A stretch of 64,000 nt of DNA from Pseudoalteromonas lipolytica (GCF_001306915.1 NZ_LJTC01000001.1:159887-223886), one strand, 5' to 3'. Shown: positions 53,569-63,641, counted from the stretch's first letter. Numbers and translations: made by a program. Notes: generated from the letters alone by a model not told the origin.

Positions 53569-54219
53569 ATGAGTCAGTTTTTAATAGCGGACGATCATCC
53601 GTTATTTCGTGAAGCGCTGAAAGGGGCATTGAGTGCTAAGTTCGCTGATTTAGAAGTGTTTGAATCGGAAAACTTTGATACCACTTTGCAGGTGCTAAGC
53701 GAGCAAGAAGATCTTGATATCTTACTACTAGACCTTCACATGCCAGGCAATGGCGATTTATACGGCCTTATTCGCATTCGCGAAGACTATCCAAGCTTAC
53801 CAATAGCTGTTGTTTCTGGCAGCGAAGACATCAATGTAGTTTCTAAAGTAATGGGTTATGGTGCGATGGGATTTATTCCTAAATCATCTTCATCAGATGA
53901 TATTGCGCTGGCAATCAACCACATTCTTGAAGGCGATGTTTGGCTGCCACTTGAACTTAAAGATAAAGTGGCTGCTGTAGATGGCGAAGACAAAGAAATT
54001 GCAGCGCAAGTGGCTTCACTGACACCGCAGCAATACAAGGTGTTGCAATACTTACACGAAGGCTTGTTAAACAAACAGATTGCTTACGAGTTACATATTT
54101 CTGAAGCAACCGTTAAAGCACACATTACAGCAATTTTTAGAAAGCTAGGTGTGTATAACCGTACTCAAGCGGTATTAATTGCCTCTAAATTGCAACTAGA
54201 GCCTATTGAGTCGGCATAA
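53569..54219 (+). CDS. LuxR-type response regulator, CrbR-like
   Basis: The 216-residue protein has a receiver domain (Asp8, Asp9, phosphoacceptor Asp55 in LLLDLHMPG, Lys in IPKSSSSD) and a C-terminal LuxR/NarL HTH (SLTPQQYKVLQYLHEGLLNK, ISEATVKAHITAIFRKLGV). In Vibrio cholerae CrbR, and in Pseudomonas ErdR, regulators of this type activate acs in response to the CrbS/MxtR kinase. Position directly after acs and the kinase gene 5.3 kb away support the same role. It may also control the porin and symporter. Confidence 0.88.
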   Translation: MSQFLIADDHPLFREALKGALSAKFADLEVFESENFDTTLQVLSEQEDLDILLLDLHMPGNGDLYGLIRIREDYPSLPIAVVSGSEDINVVSKVMGYGAMGFIPKSSSSDDIALAINHILEGDVWLPLELKDKVAAVDGEDKEIAAQVASLTPQQYKVLQYLHEGLLNKQIAYELHISEATVKAHITAIFRKLGVYNRTQAVLIASKLQLEPIESA

Positions 54220-54240
54220 CAAACGATAATAAAAATAATA

Positions 54241-54262
54241 AAGAGGCCATTCAGCCTCTTCA
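54241..54262. terminator. Bidirectional terminator
   Basis: AAGAGGC (54241-54247) pairs with GCCTCTT (54254-54260) around CATTCA. T-rich DNA follows on both strands; it serves the regulator gene and the convergent purU. Confidence 0.75.
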
Positions 54263-54271
54263 TTTTATTGC

Positions 54272-55111
54272 TTAAGCGAACACCACGGTTCGATTTCCAT
54301 TGATAAACAGTTTATGTTCAGATGCGAGTTGCAGCGCTTTACAGAATACTGTTTTCTCTACATCTTTACCCATTTTTGCCATCATCTCTGCGGTATCCGC
54401 ATGACTGACATGCGTCACATCTTGTAAAATAATCGGCCCTTCATCAAGCTCATTATTAACAAAATGGGCGGTCGCACCAATAATTTTTACACCGCGTTCA
54501 AACGCCTGATGGTAAGGCTTTGCACCAATAAAGGCAGGTAAAAATGAATGGTGAATATTAATAATCTTACCTTCAAAGCGCGCCACAAATTCAGGGCTTA
54601 AAATACGCATATATTTTGCAAGGCCGATAATATCAGGCTGATAGCTGGCAATTAAATCACCGACTTGTTGATCATGCTCCGCACGGCTTAAACCTTCGTG
54701 CGATACCACATGAAATGGCACGCCAAAGCCTGCAGCCAATGGCGCTAAATCAGCGTAGTTGGCAATCACAGCCAGTACTTCGATGTTTAAGGCTTTTTCG
54801 AACTGCTTAAGTAATACACCACCTAAGCAGTGCGCTTCTTTAGTGGCAAGCAATACCACTTTCGTTTTTTCGCTGCTGTGCAGGGCAAGCTCTGCGCCAT
54901 CAGGAAGTAGCTCAGCAAGCCTTGGTAAGAAGTCCTCAGCAATAACACCGCTTAACTCTGTACGCATAAAAAAGCGTTTAGCGTCTTTATCTACAAATTC
55001 GTTATTACGCGTAATGTTTAAATTATGCTGATGACAAAGGCCAGTGATCTTGGCAATTAGACCAACATCATCATCGCATTGAGTGGTTAAAATCGTGTTC
55101 ATAGTCCTCAT
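54272..55111 (-). CDS. purU: Formyltetrahydrofolate deformylase PurU
   Basis: PurU hydrolyses 10-formyltetrahydrofolate to tetrahydrofolate and formate, balancing one-carbon units. The 279-residue protein has an N-terminal ACT domain (TQCDDDVGLIAKITGLCHQH, NNEFVD, FFMRTEL) and a formyltransferase domain with KYMRILSPEFVARF, IINIHHSFLPAFIGAKPYHQ (catalytic Asn and His), and DEGPIILQDV with the catalytic Asp. An ATG three codons later (MNTILTTQ) is equally possible. It stands alone, converging on the regulator gene. Confidence 0.94.
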   Translation of the reverse strand: MRTMNTILTTQCDDDVGLIAKITGLCHQHNLNITRNNEFVDKDAKRFFMRTELSGVIAEDFLPRLAELLPDGAELALHSSEKTKVVLLATKEAHCLGGVLLKQFEKALNIEVLAVIANYADLAPLAAGFGVPFHVVSHEGLSRAEHDQQVGDLIASYQPDIIGLAKYMRILSPEFVARFEGKIINIHHSFLPAFIGAKPYHQAFERGVKIIGATAHFVNNELDEGPIILQDVTHVSHADTAEMMAKMGKDVEKTVFCKALQLASEHKLFINGNRTVVFA

Positions 55112-55442
55112 TCTAATCCCGTTTGTGTGAACACCATTATTTGCTAATTTTTTTGTGCTGCATAGCGCAAATTTAACTATCTAATAATTTATCTGATTTG
55201 ATTGTATAAACGCCTAAAATGTAATCATTATTTACTTTTCATGTAAAAGTAAGCTGCTTTCACTATAAATGTGATTTTCTGTCCATAATTATGATTAATT
55301 AAGTGCTTTTCTACATCATTTTCTACACTTTTTAACTTTATCGTAAGTAACTGTAAGTGAAGGTAATAGTTTGTAAAACATAGAATTATTTCGATTTATT
55401 CAAGTCAAAATGGGGTATTACAAACAATAAGGAAAAAATTCC
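55112..55442. other. AT-rich intergenic region, 331 bases
   Basis: No gene is seen. It contains the divergent promoters of purU and the lipoprotein gene and an 8-bp stem TTACTTTT/AAAAGTAA (55232-55239 with 55245-55252). AAGGAAA lies just before the lipoprotein start. Confidence 0.6.
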
Positions 55443-56804
55443 ATGAAAAGCACTCTGCTTAAAACAATTGTTGCCTCAAGTTTGCTTTCGGTACTAGCTG
55501 CCTGCTCAAGCGATGACAGCAGCAGTAGCAACAGTGGCTATGTGCAACTGTACAATGGCTCTTACAACAGCCCATACACGCGTTTATTTGTTGATGACAC
55601 TGAGCGCTCGGGGGCAGACTTTGGTGATGTATCAACTCGTCATAACTACAGTTCGGGGGAGTATGATCTCAGTTTTGAATATGTTGATGCCAACGACAGT
55701 TATATTACGATTGACGAAGAAACTATCAATATAAAAAATGATCAAACTCAGTTATTAGTAATGAATGGTGACTTTGCTGAACCAATTTTTACAGAGCTCA
55801 GTGTGCCGACGTCAAGCGATGAAGATGAATTCAATGTCGGCTTTTTTAATATTGTTGGCGAAGACAATCTTTACGATGTATATGTTGCCACTGACGATGG
55901 TGTATTTGATACCGCAGAGTTATTAATGACTTCGCAATACCTCGTTGAGCCAGAATTAGCCACGCTTGAGGAAGGTTATTACACTATTTATATCACCGCT
56001 AGCGGCAGCACAGATGTGATTTTTGAATCACCAACCGTGTATTTTAATGATGAAGCAACGTACATGGCGATGATCCGCCCAAGTTATGCAACAGAAGAAG
56101 ATGGCATTACGCTTGATGTCGTGACGGCAAGTAGCTCTGTAACACAACTAAACCATCAAGACGCGCAAGGTCAGCTGCGTTTTATTAATACCATTGATGA
56201 TTACACGCAAACCCAGTTTAAAGTAACCCGAGGCACAACGGCGACTAACACCGAAGTTGTTAGCAACGATAGTTACTCTGAATACATGAGCATGTCGCCA
56301 AATAGTTACAGCGTCGCCATGTTAGATGAAGCTGGCGACACGATTGTAGATAACTTCTTAATGACATTAGAGCGTGAGCAAAGTGCGGTTGGTCTTTTCT
56401 ACAATGACAAAGATTACGGCCCTCGTATGATGACCATTGAAGAAAATCTAACACCAAGCAGCTACAGCCACGCAGTTACAGTTGTTAACTTAATTGGTAG
56501 CTATGCAGGGCAAGAGATAGACGAAGTCGATGTGTACTTTACCCTCAATGGCGAAACGGTTGAAGATACTAGCAATGTTGTTGAAGGGTTAGATCAATAC
56601 GACCAACAAGAGCAGGTGGTTGATAACGAAGTTTATACAACTTATGTGGTGTTTGAAGATAACGGCCAACAGATTGTGCTATTGCAACAAAGCGATATGG
56701 ATTTTACCGAAGAAGGTAACTATATCTTGGTGATTGAACACGATGAAACCACTGACTCAGGTTACAAGATGACCTTAGAGCGTACGGTGACTGAACAGTC
56801 TTAA
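55443..56804 (+). CDS. DUF4397-like lipoprotein
   Basis: The 453-residue protein has a lipoprotein signal peptide with the lipobox LAAC and a Ser/Asp linker (SSDDSSSSNSG), followed by two related beta-rich regions (about 32-235 and 240-450). The first opens with GYVQLYNGSYNSPYTRLFVDD, a DUF4397-type pattern. It is strongly acidic, as surface proteins of marine bacteria often are. Function unknown; probably outer-membrane anchored. AAGGAAA precedes the ATG at good spacing. Confidence 0.8.
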   Translation: MKSTLLKTIVASSLLSVLAACSSDDSSSSNSGYVQLYNGSYNSPYTRLFVDDTERSGADFGDVSTRHNYSSGEYDLSFEYVDANDSYITIDEETINIKNDQTQLLVMNGDFAEPIFTELSVPTSSDEDEFNVGFFNIVGEDNLYDVYVATDDGVFDTAELLMTSQYLVEPELATLEEGYYTIYITASGSTDVIFESPTVYFNDEATYMAMIRPSYATEEDGITLDVVTASSSVTQLNHQDAQGQLRFINTIDDYTQTQFKVTRGTTATNTEVVSNDSYSEYMSMSPNSYSVAMLDEAGDTIVDNFLMTLEREQSAVGLFYNDKDYGPRMMTIEENLTPSSYSHAVTVVNLIGSYAGQEIDEVDVYFTLNGETVEDTSNVVEGLDQYDQQEQVVDNEVYTTYVVFEDNGQQIVLLQQSDMDFTEEGNYILVIEHDETTDSGYKMTLERTVTEQS

Positions 56805-56909
56805 CCGGCTAAAACGCAATATCGTTGTTTATTTACTCTTGCTAAGTGTTTATTGTATAAACAATTAAGGCTTTTGCTTTTTTGTTTAAAGTATACACAA
56901 GGAGAGAGT

Positions 56910-59513
56910 ATGGACGGCGGTATTGCGTTACTAGTCTTACTAGCACTAGTTGTTGTAGGTGGCTCAATTGCTGGCATTATTGCCCTTTTTCAACTCTCTA
57001 GTTTAAAGCGAGAGGTGGTTGCTCTTCGAGTAAAACTTAACGCGACATATGTTAATAACTCTCAAACAAATACTGCAAACACGTTTGAAAATTCAAACGA
57101 AGATCTGACTGACACAGTAAAATTTGAACCAAAGCCGAAAGCTATTATTAAGCCGATTGAGGTTATCGCTAAAAAGCCAGAGCCAACAAAACCCAAGCCT
57201 GCCATTTTAAATCCGCTAGTAAGCCAACTCGTTACACAAATCAAAGCCAATTGGCTAACTTGGGCAGGAGCGGTTGCACTTGCCTTTGGTGGTATCTTTT
57301 TAGCTCGCTATTCACTGGAAGCAGGCTTATTATCCGAAACTATGCGACTCACACTTGGGGCTATTTTTGGTCTGAGCTTAATTGTTGCGGCTGAGGTGTT
57401 ACATCGTAAAGGTATTATCTTTGATGGGTTTAGTAACTATATTCCCGCTGCGCTTGCTAGCGGCGGCTTTATCAGTTGTTTTGCGCTCACTTTACTGGCC
57501 TACAGCCATTATGGCTTACTCCAAGCATTACCTGCATTTAGCGTTTTAACCTTAATCTCTGTAGCTGCAAGCTGGATGGCGCTGCGTTTTGGTCCAGTGC
57601 TTGCGGTCATTGGTATTATTGGCGCCTACAGCGTGCCGGTTTGGGTCAATACTGGGAATAATGATTTTATAGCGCTGCTTACCTATGTTGCTTTTGTTAG
57701 TGTTTCTGCTTCGCTGGTAGCGCATTATGTAAAACGTCATTGGCTGTGGTATCTGTTATGGGCAGGTCATTTAGGTTGGTACATTTTAGTTGCATTGACA
57801 GTATCTAAAAACCTGCATTGGTTTATTAATCTTTATGCGCTATTTAGCATCATATTGTTAATTGCTATTCCACGCCTTGGGCTGGGCTTTAAGCAAATTG
57901 AATACCGCCCACATCGCTTTAAAACGCTACTGAAACAACTGCCCGACAACCCTTTGTTATTAGCGGTTGTCGTACCACTTTATCTTTTACTCATGAGTAG
58001 TAATCAACTGCTTACTTGGCAGTTGAGTATGTTGTTGTTAGTGGCTTTACTGTTGTTTTTGGTATTAAAAAACAGTGCATGGGATCACTGGCTAATAATA
58101 TCTGTGGTGAGTGTGGTGTGTTTGCTGACAGGGCAAAATAATACTGTTGATTATTCTGAGCAGCTTTTTGTATTTAGGCAAAATTACGGAGCAGGGCTGT
58201 TTTTTATTGCTTTGTTTGCTGGCTATGGTTTTTTATTTGGTCGTAAATACCCTAAACGCTTTGGCTTTACGTTACTCGCATCACTTTCAAGTTTTGTGAT
58301 TATTAGTTGCTTATATCTCATTACTCCCGACCATGCCTTGATGACGGCATACCCGGTTTGGTGCTTTGTATTACTGGCACTGTCTGCCTGGCTATTTAAG
58401 TTATCCATCAATAGCACAAATCCAATGCGAGTATTTAGTTACTGGCTTGGCGGTAATGCCAATATTAGTTTGGCATTAACCATGCTCCTTGAAGGCAGCA
58501 GCTTGACCTTAGCGCTAGCTGTGCAAGTGTTGTTGATCAGTTTTTATGTGAATAAACAGTCACTCAGCATACTGACTTGGCCGCTTAAAGGTTTAGTTGG
58601 TGCTTTACTCATTAGATTAAGTTTTGCACCTTGGTCAGCGGATTACAGTGATGCGCTGCTGCTCGGTGTACATTGGAGTTTGGTTGTTTATCCTGTATGT
58701 GCTTGCTTATTTTACTTGGCAGCAAGGCATTGGCAGCAGCAATCTGTTCGAATGTGGCTAGAGGGGGCAGCCCTACATTGCATTGCTTTATTTATTACCA
58801 CAGAGACGAGCTATCAGTTAGTAGGGCGCTATCCTGATTTTGAGAGTTTGTCTGTGTATGAGCATATTTTACTGACCTGTAACTGGGGCATCTTGGGCTG
58901 TGTTTACTTACTGCGCTCACGCTTTACTGCGCAATTGGTTAAGCTCTATCAAATGGCTGGTTTTGCGTTATTAACATTAAGCGGCTTGCTAGTAGTGAAA
59001 AGCTTTACCGCTGTAAATCCGTTTTTTGAACCGATAAATATAGGCAGCTGGCCGATTATTAACTGGTTACTATTACTTTGGTTAGTACCAGCTTTAATTG
59101 CAATTTGGGCAAGCCGACTGACGAAATCTCAGCACTATTTACAAAAGCTGTTTACAGCACTTGCAGGTGTGATGAGTGTTTTATATATCAATGCGGAAAT
59201 TCGCCACAACTGGCAAGGCGAGTTTATAAATATTGCTTTGCCAACCTCAGATGCCGAGCTTTACAGTTATTCTTTAGTTTGGCTTGTTATCGGTGCATTG
59301 GTGGTTGTGATAGGGCATTTAAAAACCATTACGTTATTACAAAAGCTTGGCCTTGGCTTATTGGCGCTGGTAGTGTTAAAAGTGTTCTTGATTGATATGG
59401 CAAACTTAACTGGATTATTGCGGGCTATTTCGTTTATCGGCTTAGGCTTGTCGTTAGTTGCGCTTAGTTGGTTGTTCCAAAAATTTAAGGCAAAGCCTAC
59501 TGCTTTGCCTTAA
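56910..59513 (+). CDS. DUF2339 multi-spanning membrane protein
   Basis: The 867-residue protein has an N-terminal anchor, a cytoplasmic Lys/Pro-rich linker (about 50-105: KPKAIIKPIEVIAKKPEP) and more than 20 predicted membrane segments beginning at WLTWAGAVALAFGGIFLARY. The GGIFLARYSLEAGLL and AEVLHRKG segments are typical of DUF2339. Function is unknown. AAGGAGAG lies before the ATG; an upstream ATG at 56853 would add 19 residues without such a site. It converges on the kinase gene. Confidence 0.85.
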   Translation: MDGGIALLVLLALVVVGGSIAGIIALFQLSSLKREVVALRVKLNATYVNNSQTNTANTFENSNEDLTDTVKFEPKPKAIIKPIEVIAKKPEPTKPKPAILNPLVSQLVTQIKANWLTWAGAVALAFGGIFLARYSLEAGLLSETMRLTLGAIFGLSLIVAAEVLHRKGIIFDGFSNYIPAALASGGFISCFALTLLAYSHYGLLQALPAFSVLTLISVAASWMALRFGPVLAVIGIIGAYSVPVWVNTGNNDFIALLTYVAFVSVSASLVAHYVKRHWLWYLLWAGHLGWYILVALTVSKNLHWFINLYALFSIILLIAIPRLGLGFKQIEYRPHRFKTLLKQLPDNPLLLAVVVPLYLLLMSSNQLLTWQLSMLLLVALLLFLVLKNSAWDHWLIISVVSVVCLLTGQNNTVDYSEQLFVFRQNYGAGLFFIALFAGYGFLFGRKYPKRFGFTLLASLSSFVIISCLYLITPDHALMTAYPVWCFVLLALSAWLFKLSINSTNPMRVFSYWLGGNANISLALTMLLEGSSLTLALAVQVLLISFYVNKQSLSILTWPLKGLVGALLIRLSFAPWSADYSDALLLGVHWSLVVYPVCACLFYLAARHWQQQSVRMWLEGAALHCIALFITTETSYQLVGRYPDFESLSVYEHILLTCNWGILGCVYLLRSRFTAQLVKLYQMAGFALLTLSGLLVVKSFTAVNPFFEPINIGSWPIINWLLLLWLVPALIAIWASRLTKSQHYLQKLFTALAGVMSVLYINAEIRHNWQGEFINIALPTSDAELYSYSLVWLVIGALVVVIGHLKTITLLQKLGLGLLALVVLKVFLIDMANLTGLLRAISFIGLGLSLVALSWLFQKFKAKPTALP

Positions 59514-59549
59514 ATCTATGTTTTTAAAAACGTTGGTTAAGCACTATTG

Positions 59550-62500
59550 TTAAGTACTGTGGTTAAGCAGTGCTTTGAGTTTTGCGGGCTTAACAGGTTT
59601 ACTAAGGTAATGAATTTGCTCTTCTTTGGTTTGCTGTTTTAGCGCTTCATCACGTACCGCTGTGATTAAAATCGCCGGTACTGGGCTTTGCCAAATTTCT
59701 CGTAGGGTTTTAATAAGCGTGATGCCATCGCAATCATGACCGAGCTGATAATCCATTAAGATCACATCGGGCGCTCGGTGCTCTTTGGCATAGGCCATCA
59801 CGGTTTCAACTTGATCAAAGAGCTGATAATTGGCCTGCCACTTTTGCAATAGGCTTGCCATGGCATTAAGGTTTTCTGGGTCATCATCCACCGCAATAAT
59901 ATTCATTGCACTGCGGTTCTCAACACCTTTTTTAGGTGCCTCTTTTTGTTGAATAAATTGGCTTTCACCATAAGGTACTTCAATACTAAAGCGGCTACCT
60001 TTGCCAGGCTTTGAACTGACATCTAATCGTAAAGAGAGTAAGTCGGCCATTCGTTTTACAACTCCTAAGCCAAGGCCCACCCCTTTGTTATCACCGGCTT
60101 CAATACGATAAAAGTCATTAAAGATCTTCGCTTGCTCTACTTCTGTAATGCCGGGGCCTGTGTCCCATACTTCAATACGTAAATGATGTTTGCGTTTGCG
60201 ACAAGCAATTAAAACTCGGCCACTATCAGTGTATTTAACTGCATTTGACACCAAGTTTTGAATAATTCGTCGTAAATAAGTGATATCACTGTGAACGATA
60301 ACTCCTTTTGAACGCACCGTGAGTTTTAAGCCTTTTTCGCTCGACATAATGGCGTATTCGTTCTTAAGCGGGGCAAGTATGTCATCAATACTAAAGTGAC
60401 GCGGAGTCGGCGTCATTGCCCCTTGCTCGAGCTTGGCAATTTCTAACAGCGCAGACATCAAATGCACCGTTGAATCTAAACTTGCGCCAAGCTTTTCAAA
60501 GTTATTTAAGTTGTTGCTCGAGAGGGTTTTATCATCAATGGCTGCAAGGTACAGACGCGCCGCATTCAGCGGTTGTAAAATATCGTGACTTGCTAAAGCT
60601 AAAAATCGCGTTTTACTGTCATTAGCTTGTTCTGCCTCTTTTTTAGCTAAAGTAAGCGCTTGCTCAGTTTGTACTCGACTATCGATTTGTGCTTGTAAAT
60701 CTTTATTGATAGTACGGATTTCTTGAGTACGCGCTTCAATACGGTTTTCAAGGTCCATGTTTACTTCTTCAAGCGCATTTTGCGTTTCGATATGCGTGGT
60801 AATATCAGAGAAACTTGTTACAAAGCCACCATCTGGCAGTGGGTTACCAATCATTTCGAACACTTGGCCATTACGGCGGTGGCGAATAAAGTGGTGGGGC
60901 GTGCCGTTTTTAAGATGCTGCACGCGCTTTTCTACATGGCGCTCAACTTCACCTGGGCCACACTCGCCGCGCTCGGCATTGTAGCGGATCACTTCCTCTA
61001 TGGGTTGACCAACCTCTAAAAAGTTTTCTGGGTAGTCAAACATTTCTGCGTAGCGCTTATTCCATGCCACTAAATTAAGCTCTTTATCAACAACAGAAAT
61101 ACCATGGCTGAGGTTTTCAAGTGAGGTGAATAATAGGTTTTGGTTAAATTGCAGAGCTTGTGTGGTTTCATCAAAAAAGTTAACGACTTCTTCAAAGGCC
61201 ATGCGTTTACCAGAGGCAACTGTGTGGATTAGCGCCTGTGCTGAAGAGGCACCAAGCACACCAGTTAAGGCGCGTTCACAATAGGCAATAAACTCAGGTT
61301 CTGGGTGTGCGTTATTATTATCTAAGTTATGAGTTAAAGAGTAATGGGCTAAAACTTGTTGCGAGCGCTGTACGCCCAAGAAGGTTTGTAGTAGAACCTT
61401 AAAGTCGTAGACGGTGGCTTTCACATTTTTATTCAAGCGTCTAGCAAACACAGCTTGATCTTTAGGATTAACAAAGGCAGCTGCCTGAATTTTATCAATT
61501 AAACGCTCATCTGCACCGAGCGAAAAACTAATGTAACAGCCAATATTGGCAAATAAAGCAATGAGGGTGCCACGAGTAATAAGTGTTTGTTGTAGCTCTG
61601 CGTTTAAGGTATTGCCTGCATCTAAAATAGGTAGCATTAAGAATAAAACCCAGCAAATGAAGCCTGCTAATAATCCCGCATAAACCCCATAAGCATGGCC
61701 TTTTCGCCAATATAGACCACCCACAATAGCAGGCAGTAATTGCGAGACTAAAGAAAAGGCGACTAAACCCATACTAGCCAATGCTTTACCATGACCAAAC
61801 CATTGCTGGTAGAAATACGACAAAATCAAAATGCCAGCAATTGTGAATCGTCTAACTAACAGAATTTGTGATTTATAGCTGCTGGTGATGAGGTTACGTT
61901 TAAACTTACGACGCAGCATTAGCGGCAATACCACATCGTTTGAGATCATGGTGCTGAGTGTAAGTGTGGCTACAACAATCATCGCTGTAGCCGCTGATAG
62001 ACCCCCGATAAATACAAAGGTCGTTAAAAAGGCGTTTTCGTGCATCAGCGGTAGGGCTAATACAAAGCTATCTGGAGAGAAGCCACTACCAATGCCTGGG
62101 TGTATAGCTGCTGTTGCAATAGGGAAAATCATTGCCGCAGTCAGTAACAAATACAGGGGGAATGCCCAGCGGGCAGTATAAAGATGGCGTTTGTCTTGGT
62201 TATCGACCACTGTTACATGGAACTGCCTTGGTAAACAGATAATCGCCGCAGCTGCCATTAATGACTGACCGATAAAGTTAAAGCTAAAAAAGTCGAAGTT
62301 ATGCCAGTGCTGCCAAATAGAGCCCTTTAGTTGCTCGGTTTGCACCGTAGTTAAATTAAATAATGTGTATAAAGCAAGCCCAGCAACGGCCACTAAAGCC
62401 AGTAATTTAATCATCGATTCAAAAGCAACAGCCAGCATCAGCCCCGAGCGATATTCGGTTACATCCACCTTACGAGTACCAAAGAATATCGCAAACATTG

Positions 62501-62990
62501 CCATGATAAGTGTTGCTGAAAGGGCCAGCATAGATCCCGAAATACGATCGTCGTTTTGCAGCAGTAAGAAGCTGCTACTTAGTGCTTTTAATTGCAGTGC
62601 GATATACGGAATAGTCGCTAATAAAGCGATAATCGTTACCATAATCGCGGTGGTTTGCCGTTTACCATAGCGAGCAGAAATAAAGTCGGCGATAGTGGTG
62701 ATATTTTGCTTTTTACTGACCAGTACTAATTTACGTAAAAACCCTTGGCCGAAGAAAAATAGCAGCGCAGGGCCAATTAAAATAGGTAAGTAGTTCCAAC
62801 TGCTGGTGGCTGCTGTACCAACCGAACCATAGTAGGTCCAAGACGTACAGTAAATCCCTAGTGAAAAAGAATAAACAAATGGGTGGTGACTAATTCTTTT
62901 TGCAAGAGGAGTGGTTTTGTCTCCCCAATTTGCCAACCAAAACAACACGCCAATATAGGCGAGTGCAACAAATAAAAGCGCAGCTGTCAT
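59550..62990 (-). CDS. Hybrid histidine kinase with sodium/solute symporter-like sensor, CrbS-like
   Basis: The 1146-residue protein joins a 12-13 segment sodium/solute symporter-like domain (about 1-500), a STAC-like linker, a PAS domain (about 620-730), a coiled coil, a HisKA/HATPase module (His about 802 in FLALASHDILQPLNAARLY; ATP site DTGPGITEVEQ and GVGLGLGVVKRMA), and a C-terminal receiver (Asp about 1078 in VILMDYQLGHD). This is the architecture of Vibrio CrbS and Pseudomonas MxtR, which activate acs. Partner: the LuxR-type regulator. It is divergent from the DUF4212/acetate symporter operon, so sensor and transporter genes share a promoter region. Confidence 0.92.
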   Translation of the reverse strand: MTAALLFVALAYIGVLFWLANWGDKTTPLAKRISHHPFVYSFSLGIYCTSWTYYGSVGTAATSSWNYLPILIGPALLFFFGQGFLRKLVLVSKKQNITTIADFISARYGKRQTTAIMVTIIALLATIPYIALQLKALSSSFLLLQNDDRISGSMLALSATLIMAMFAIFFGTRKVDVTEYRSGLMLAVAFESMIKLLALVAVAGLALYTLFNLTTVQTEQLKGSIWQHWHNFDFFSFNFIGQSLMAAAAIICLPRQFHVTVVDNQDKRHLYTARWAFPLYLLLTAAMIFPIATAAIHPGIGSGFSPDSFVLALPLMHENAFLTTFVFIGGLSAATAMIVVATLTLSTMISNDVVLPLMLRRKFKRNLITSSYKSQILLVRRFTIAGILILSYFYQQWFGHGKALASMGLVAFSLVSQLLPAIVGGLYWRKGHAYGVYAGLLAGFICWVLFLMLPILDAGNTLNAELQQTLITRGTLIALFANIGCYISFSLGADERLIDKIQAAAFVNPKDQAVFARRLNKNVKATVYDFKVLLQTFLGVQRSQQVLAHYSLTHNLDNNNAHPEPEFIAYCERALTGVLGASSAQALIHTVASGKRMAFEEVVNFFDETTQALQFNQNLLFTSLENLSHGISVVDKELNLVAWNKRYAEMFDYPENFLEVGQPIEEVIRYNAERGECGPGEVERHVEKRVQHLKNGTPHHFIRHRRNGQVFEMIGNPLPDGGFVTSFSDITTHIETQNALEEVNMDLENRIEARTQEIRTINKDLQAQIDSRVQTEQALTLAKKEAEQANDSKTRFLALASHDILQPLNAARLYLAAIDDKTLSSNNLNNFEKLGASLDSTVHLMSALLEIAKLEQGAMTPTPRHFSIDDILAPLKNEYAIMSSEKGLKLTVRSKGVIVHSDITYLRRIIQNLVSNAVKYTDSGRVLIACRKRKHHLRIEVWDTGPGITEVEQAKIFNDFYRIEAGDNKGVGLGLGVVKRMADLLSLRLDVSSKPGKGSRFSIEVPYGESQFIQQKEAPKKGVENRSAMNIIAVDDDPENLNAMASLLQKWQANYQLFDQVETVMAYAKEHRAPDVILMDYQLGHDCDGITLIKTLREIWQSPVPAILITAVRDEALKQQTKEEQIHYLSKPVKPAKLKALLNHST

Positions 62991-63251
62991 GTTTAAATTC
63001 AGTAATTATTGTAATAACACTACCTTACCAGAATTATGCGCGATTTCGATGGCTAGATTTTTTGCAATAAAAATTAATAAAAAGCAAGTTGTTGATATTT
63101 AAAAGATAGTACTGTTTTATGCGCTGTTATTAGACTAATGTCGCAGATCATTCGTTTTTACTATTTTCGCTATTTCGCAAATTTATCTTTATAGGTTAAG
63201 TTGTTGTTAAATATTGCTTTTTACCATTCGTTAACAAATGGTGTTTTGCAG

Positions 63252-63267
63252 TTTACGTAAACGTAAA
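63252..63267. promoter_or_regulatory. Inverted repeat TTTACGT-AA-ACGTAAA, LiuR-like operator
   Basis: A perfect inverted repeat of TTTACGT with a 2-base spacer lies 111 bases before the DUF4212 start. It resembles the site I recall for LiuR, a MerR-family regulator of branched-chain amino acid degradation in Alteromonadales. The regulator name is from memory; the palindrome itself is certain. Confidence 0.5.
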
Positions 63268-63279
63268 CTAACTGTTACG

Positions 63280-63287
63280 ACTATGGT
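63280..63287 (+). promoter_or_regulatory. ACTATGGT motif upstream of the symporter operon
   Basis: ACTATGGT followed by CTCAATT resembles the two ACTAAGGT motifs upstream of acs and is a candidate CrbR-type site, about 90 bases before the DUF4212 start. Confidence 0.4.
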
Positions 63288-63377
63288 CTCAATTCCATAA
63301 ATCAGAACCCTTGCTAACTTAGTTAATGACAACTAATACCACTCATTACTTTCTTGTAATGCATAAGGGGATAAAAA

Positions 63378-63641
63378 ATGGCTTTTAAAGATGAAGAACA
63401 AGCAAAAGCTTATTGGGCGGAAAACCTCGCACTGCTATTTAAATTATTAGCAATTTGGTTTGTCGTGTCATTTGGCTTCGGCATTTTACTGGTAGACGTA
63501 CTTAACGAGATACGTTTCTTTGGGTTTAAACTCGGCTTCTGGTTCTCCCAGCAAGGCGCTATTTACACCTTTGTTGCTTTGATTTTTGTTTACGTTTTCA
63601 AAATGAATACGTTAGATAAAAAATACGGCGTAGACGAATAG
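63378..63641 (+). CDS. DUF4212 small subunit of acetate symporter
   Basis: An 87-residue membrane protein with two segments (about 19-41 and 53-75), the WAENLALLFKLLAIWF and FWFSQQGAIYTFVALIFVY motifs and the ending MNTLDKKYGVDE. DUF4212 proteins lie directly before VC_2705-type cation/acetate symporters and are thought to act as their small subunit. The gap to the symporter start is 10 bases. AAGGGG precedes the ATG. Confidence 0.93.
   Translation: MAFKDEEQAKAYWAENLALLFKLLAIWFVVSFGFGILLVDVLNEIRFFGFKLGFWFSQQGAIYTFVALIFVYVFKMNTLDKKYGVDE

Larger units (their letters stand above)
62991..63377. other. 387-base intergenic region between kinase and symporter operon
   Basis: No gene is visible. 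It contains a perfect 7-2-7 inverted repeat (63252-63267), the ACTATGGT motif (63280-63287) and the AAGGGG ribosome binding site of the DUF4212 gene. The rest is AT-rich and not assigned. Confidence 0.7.
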
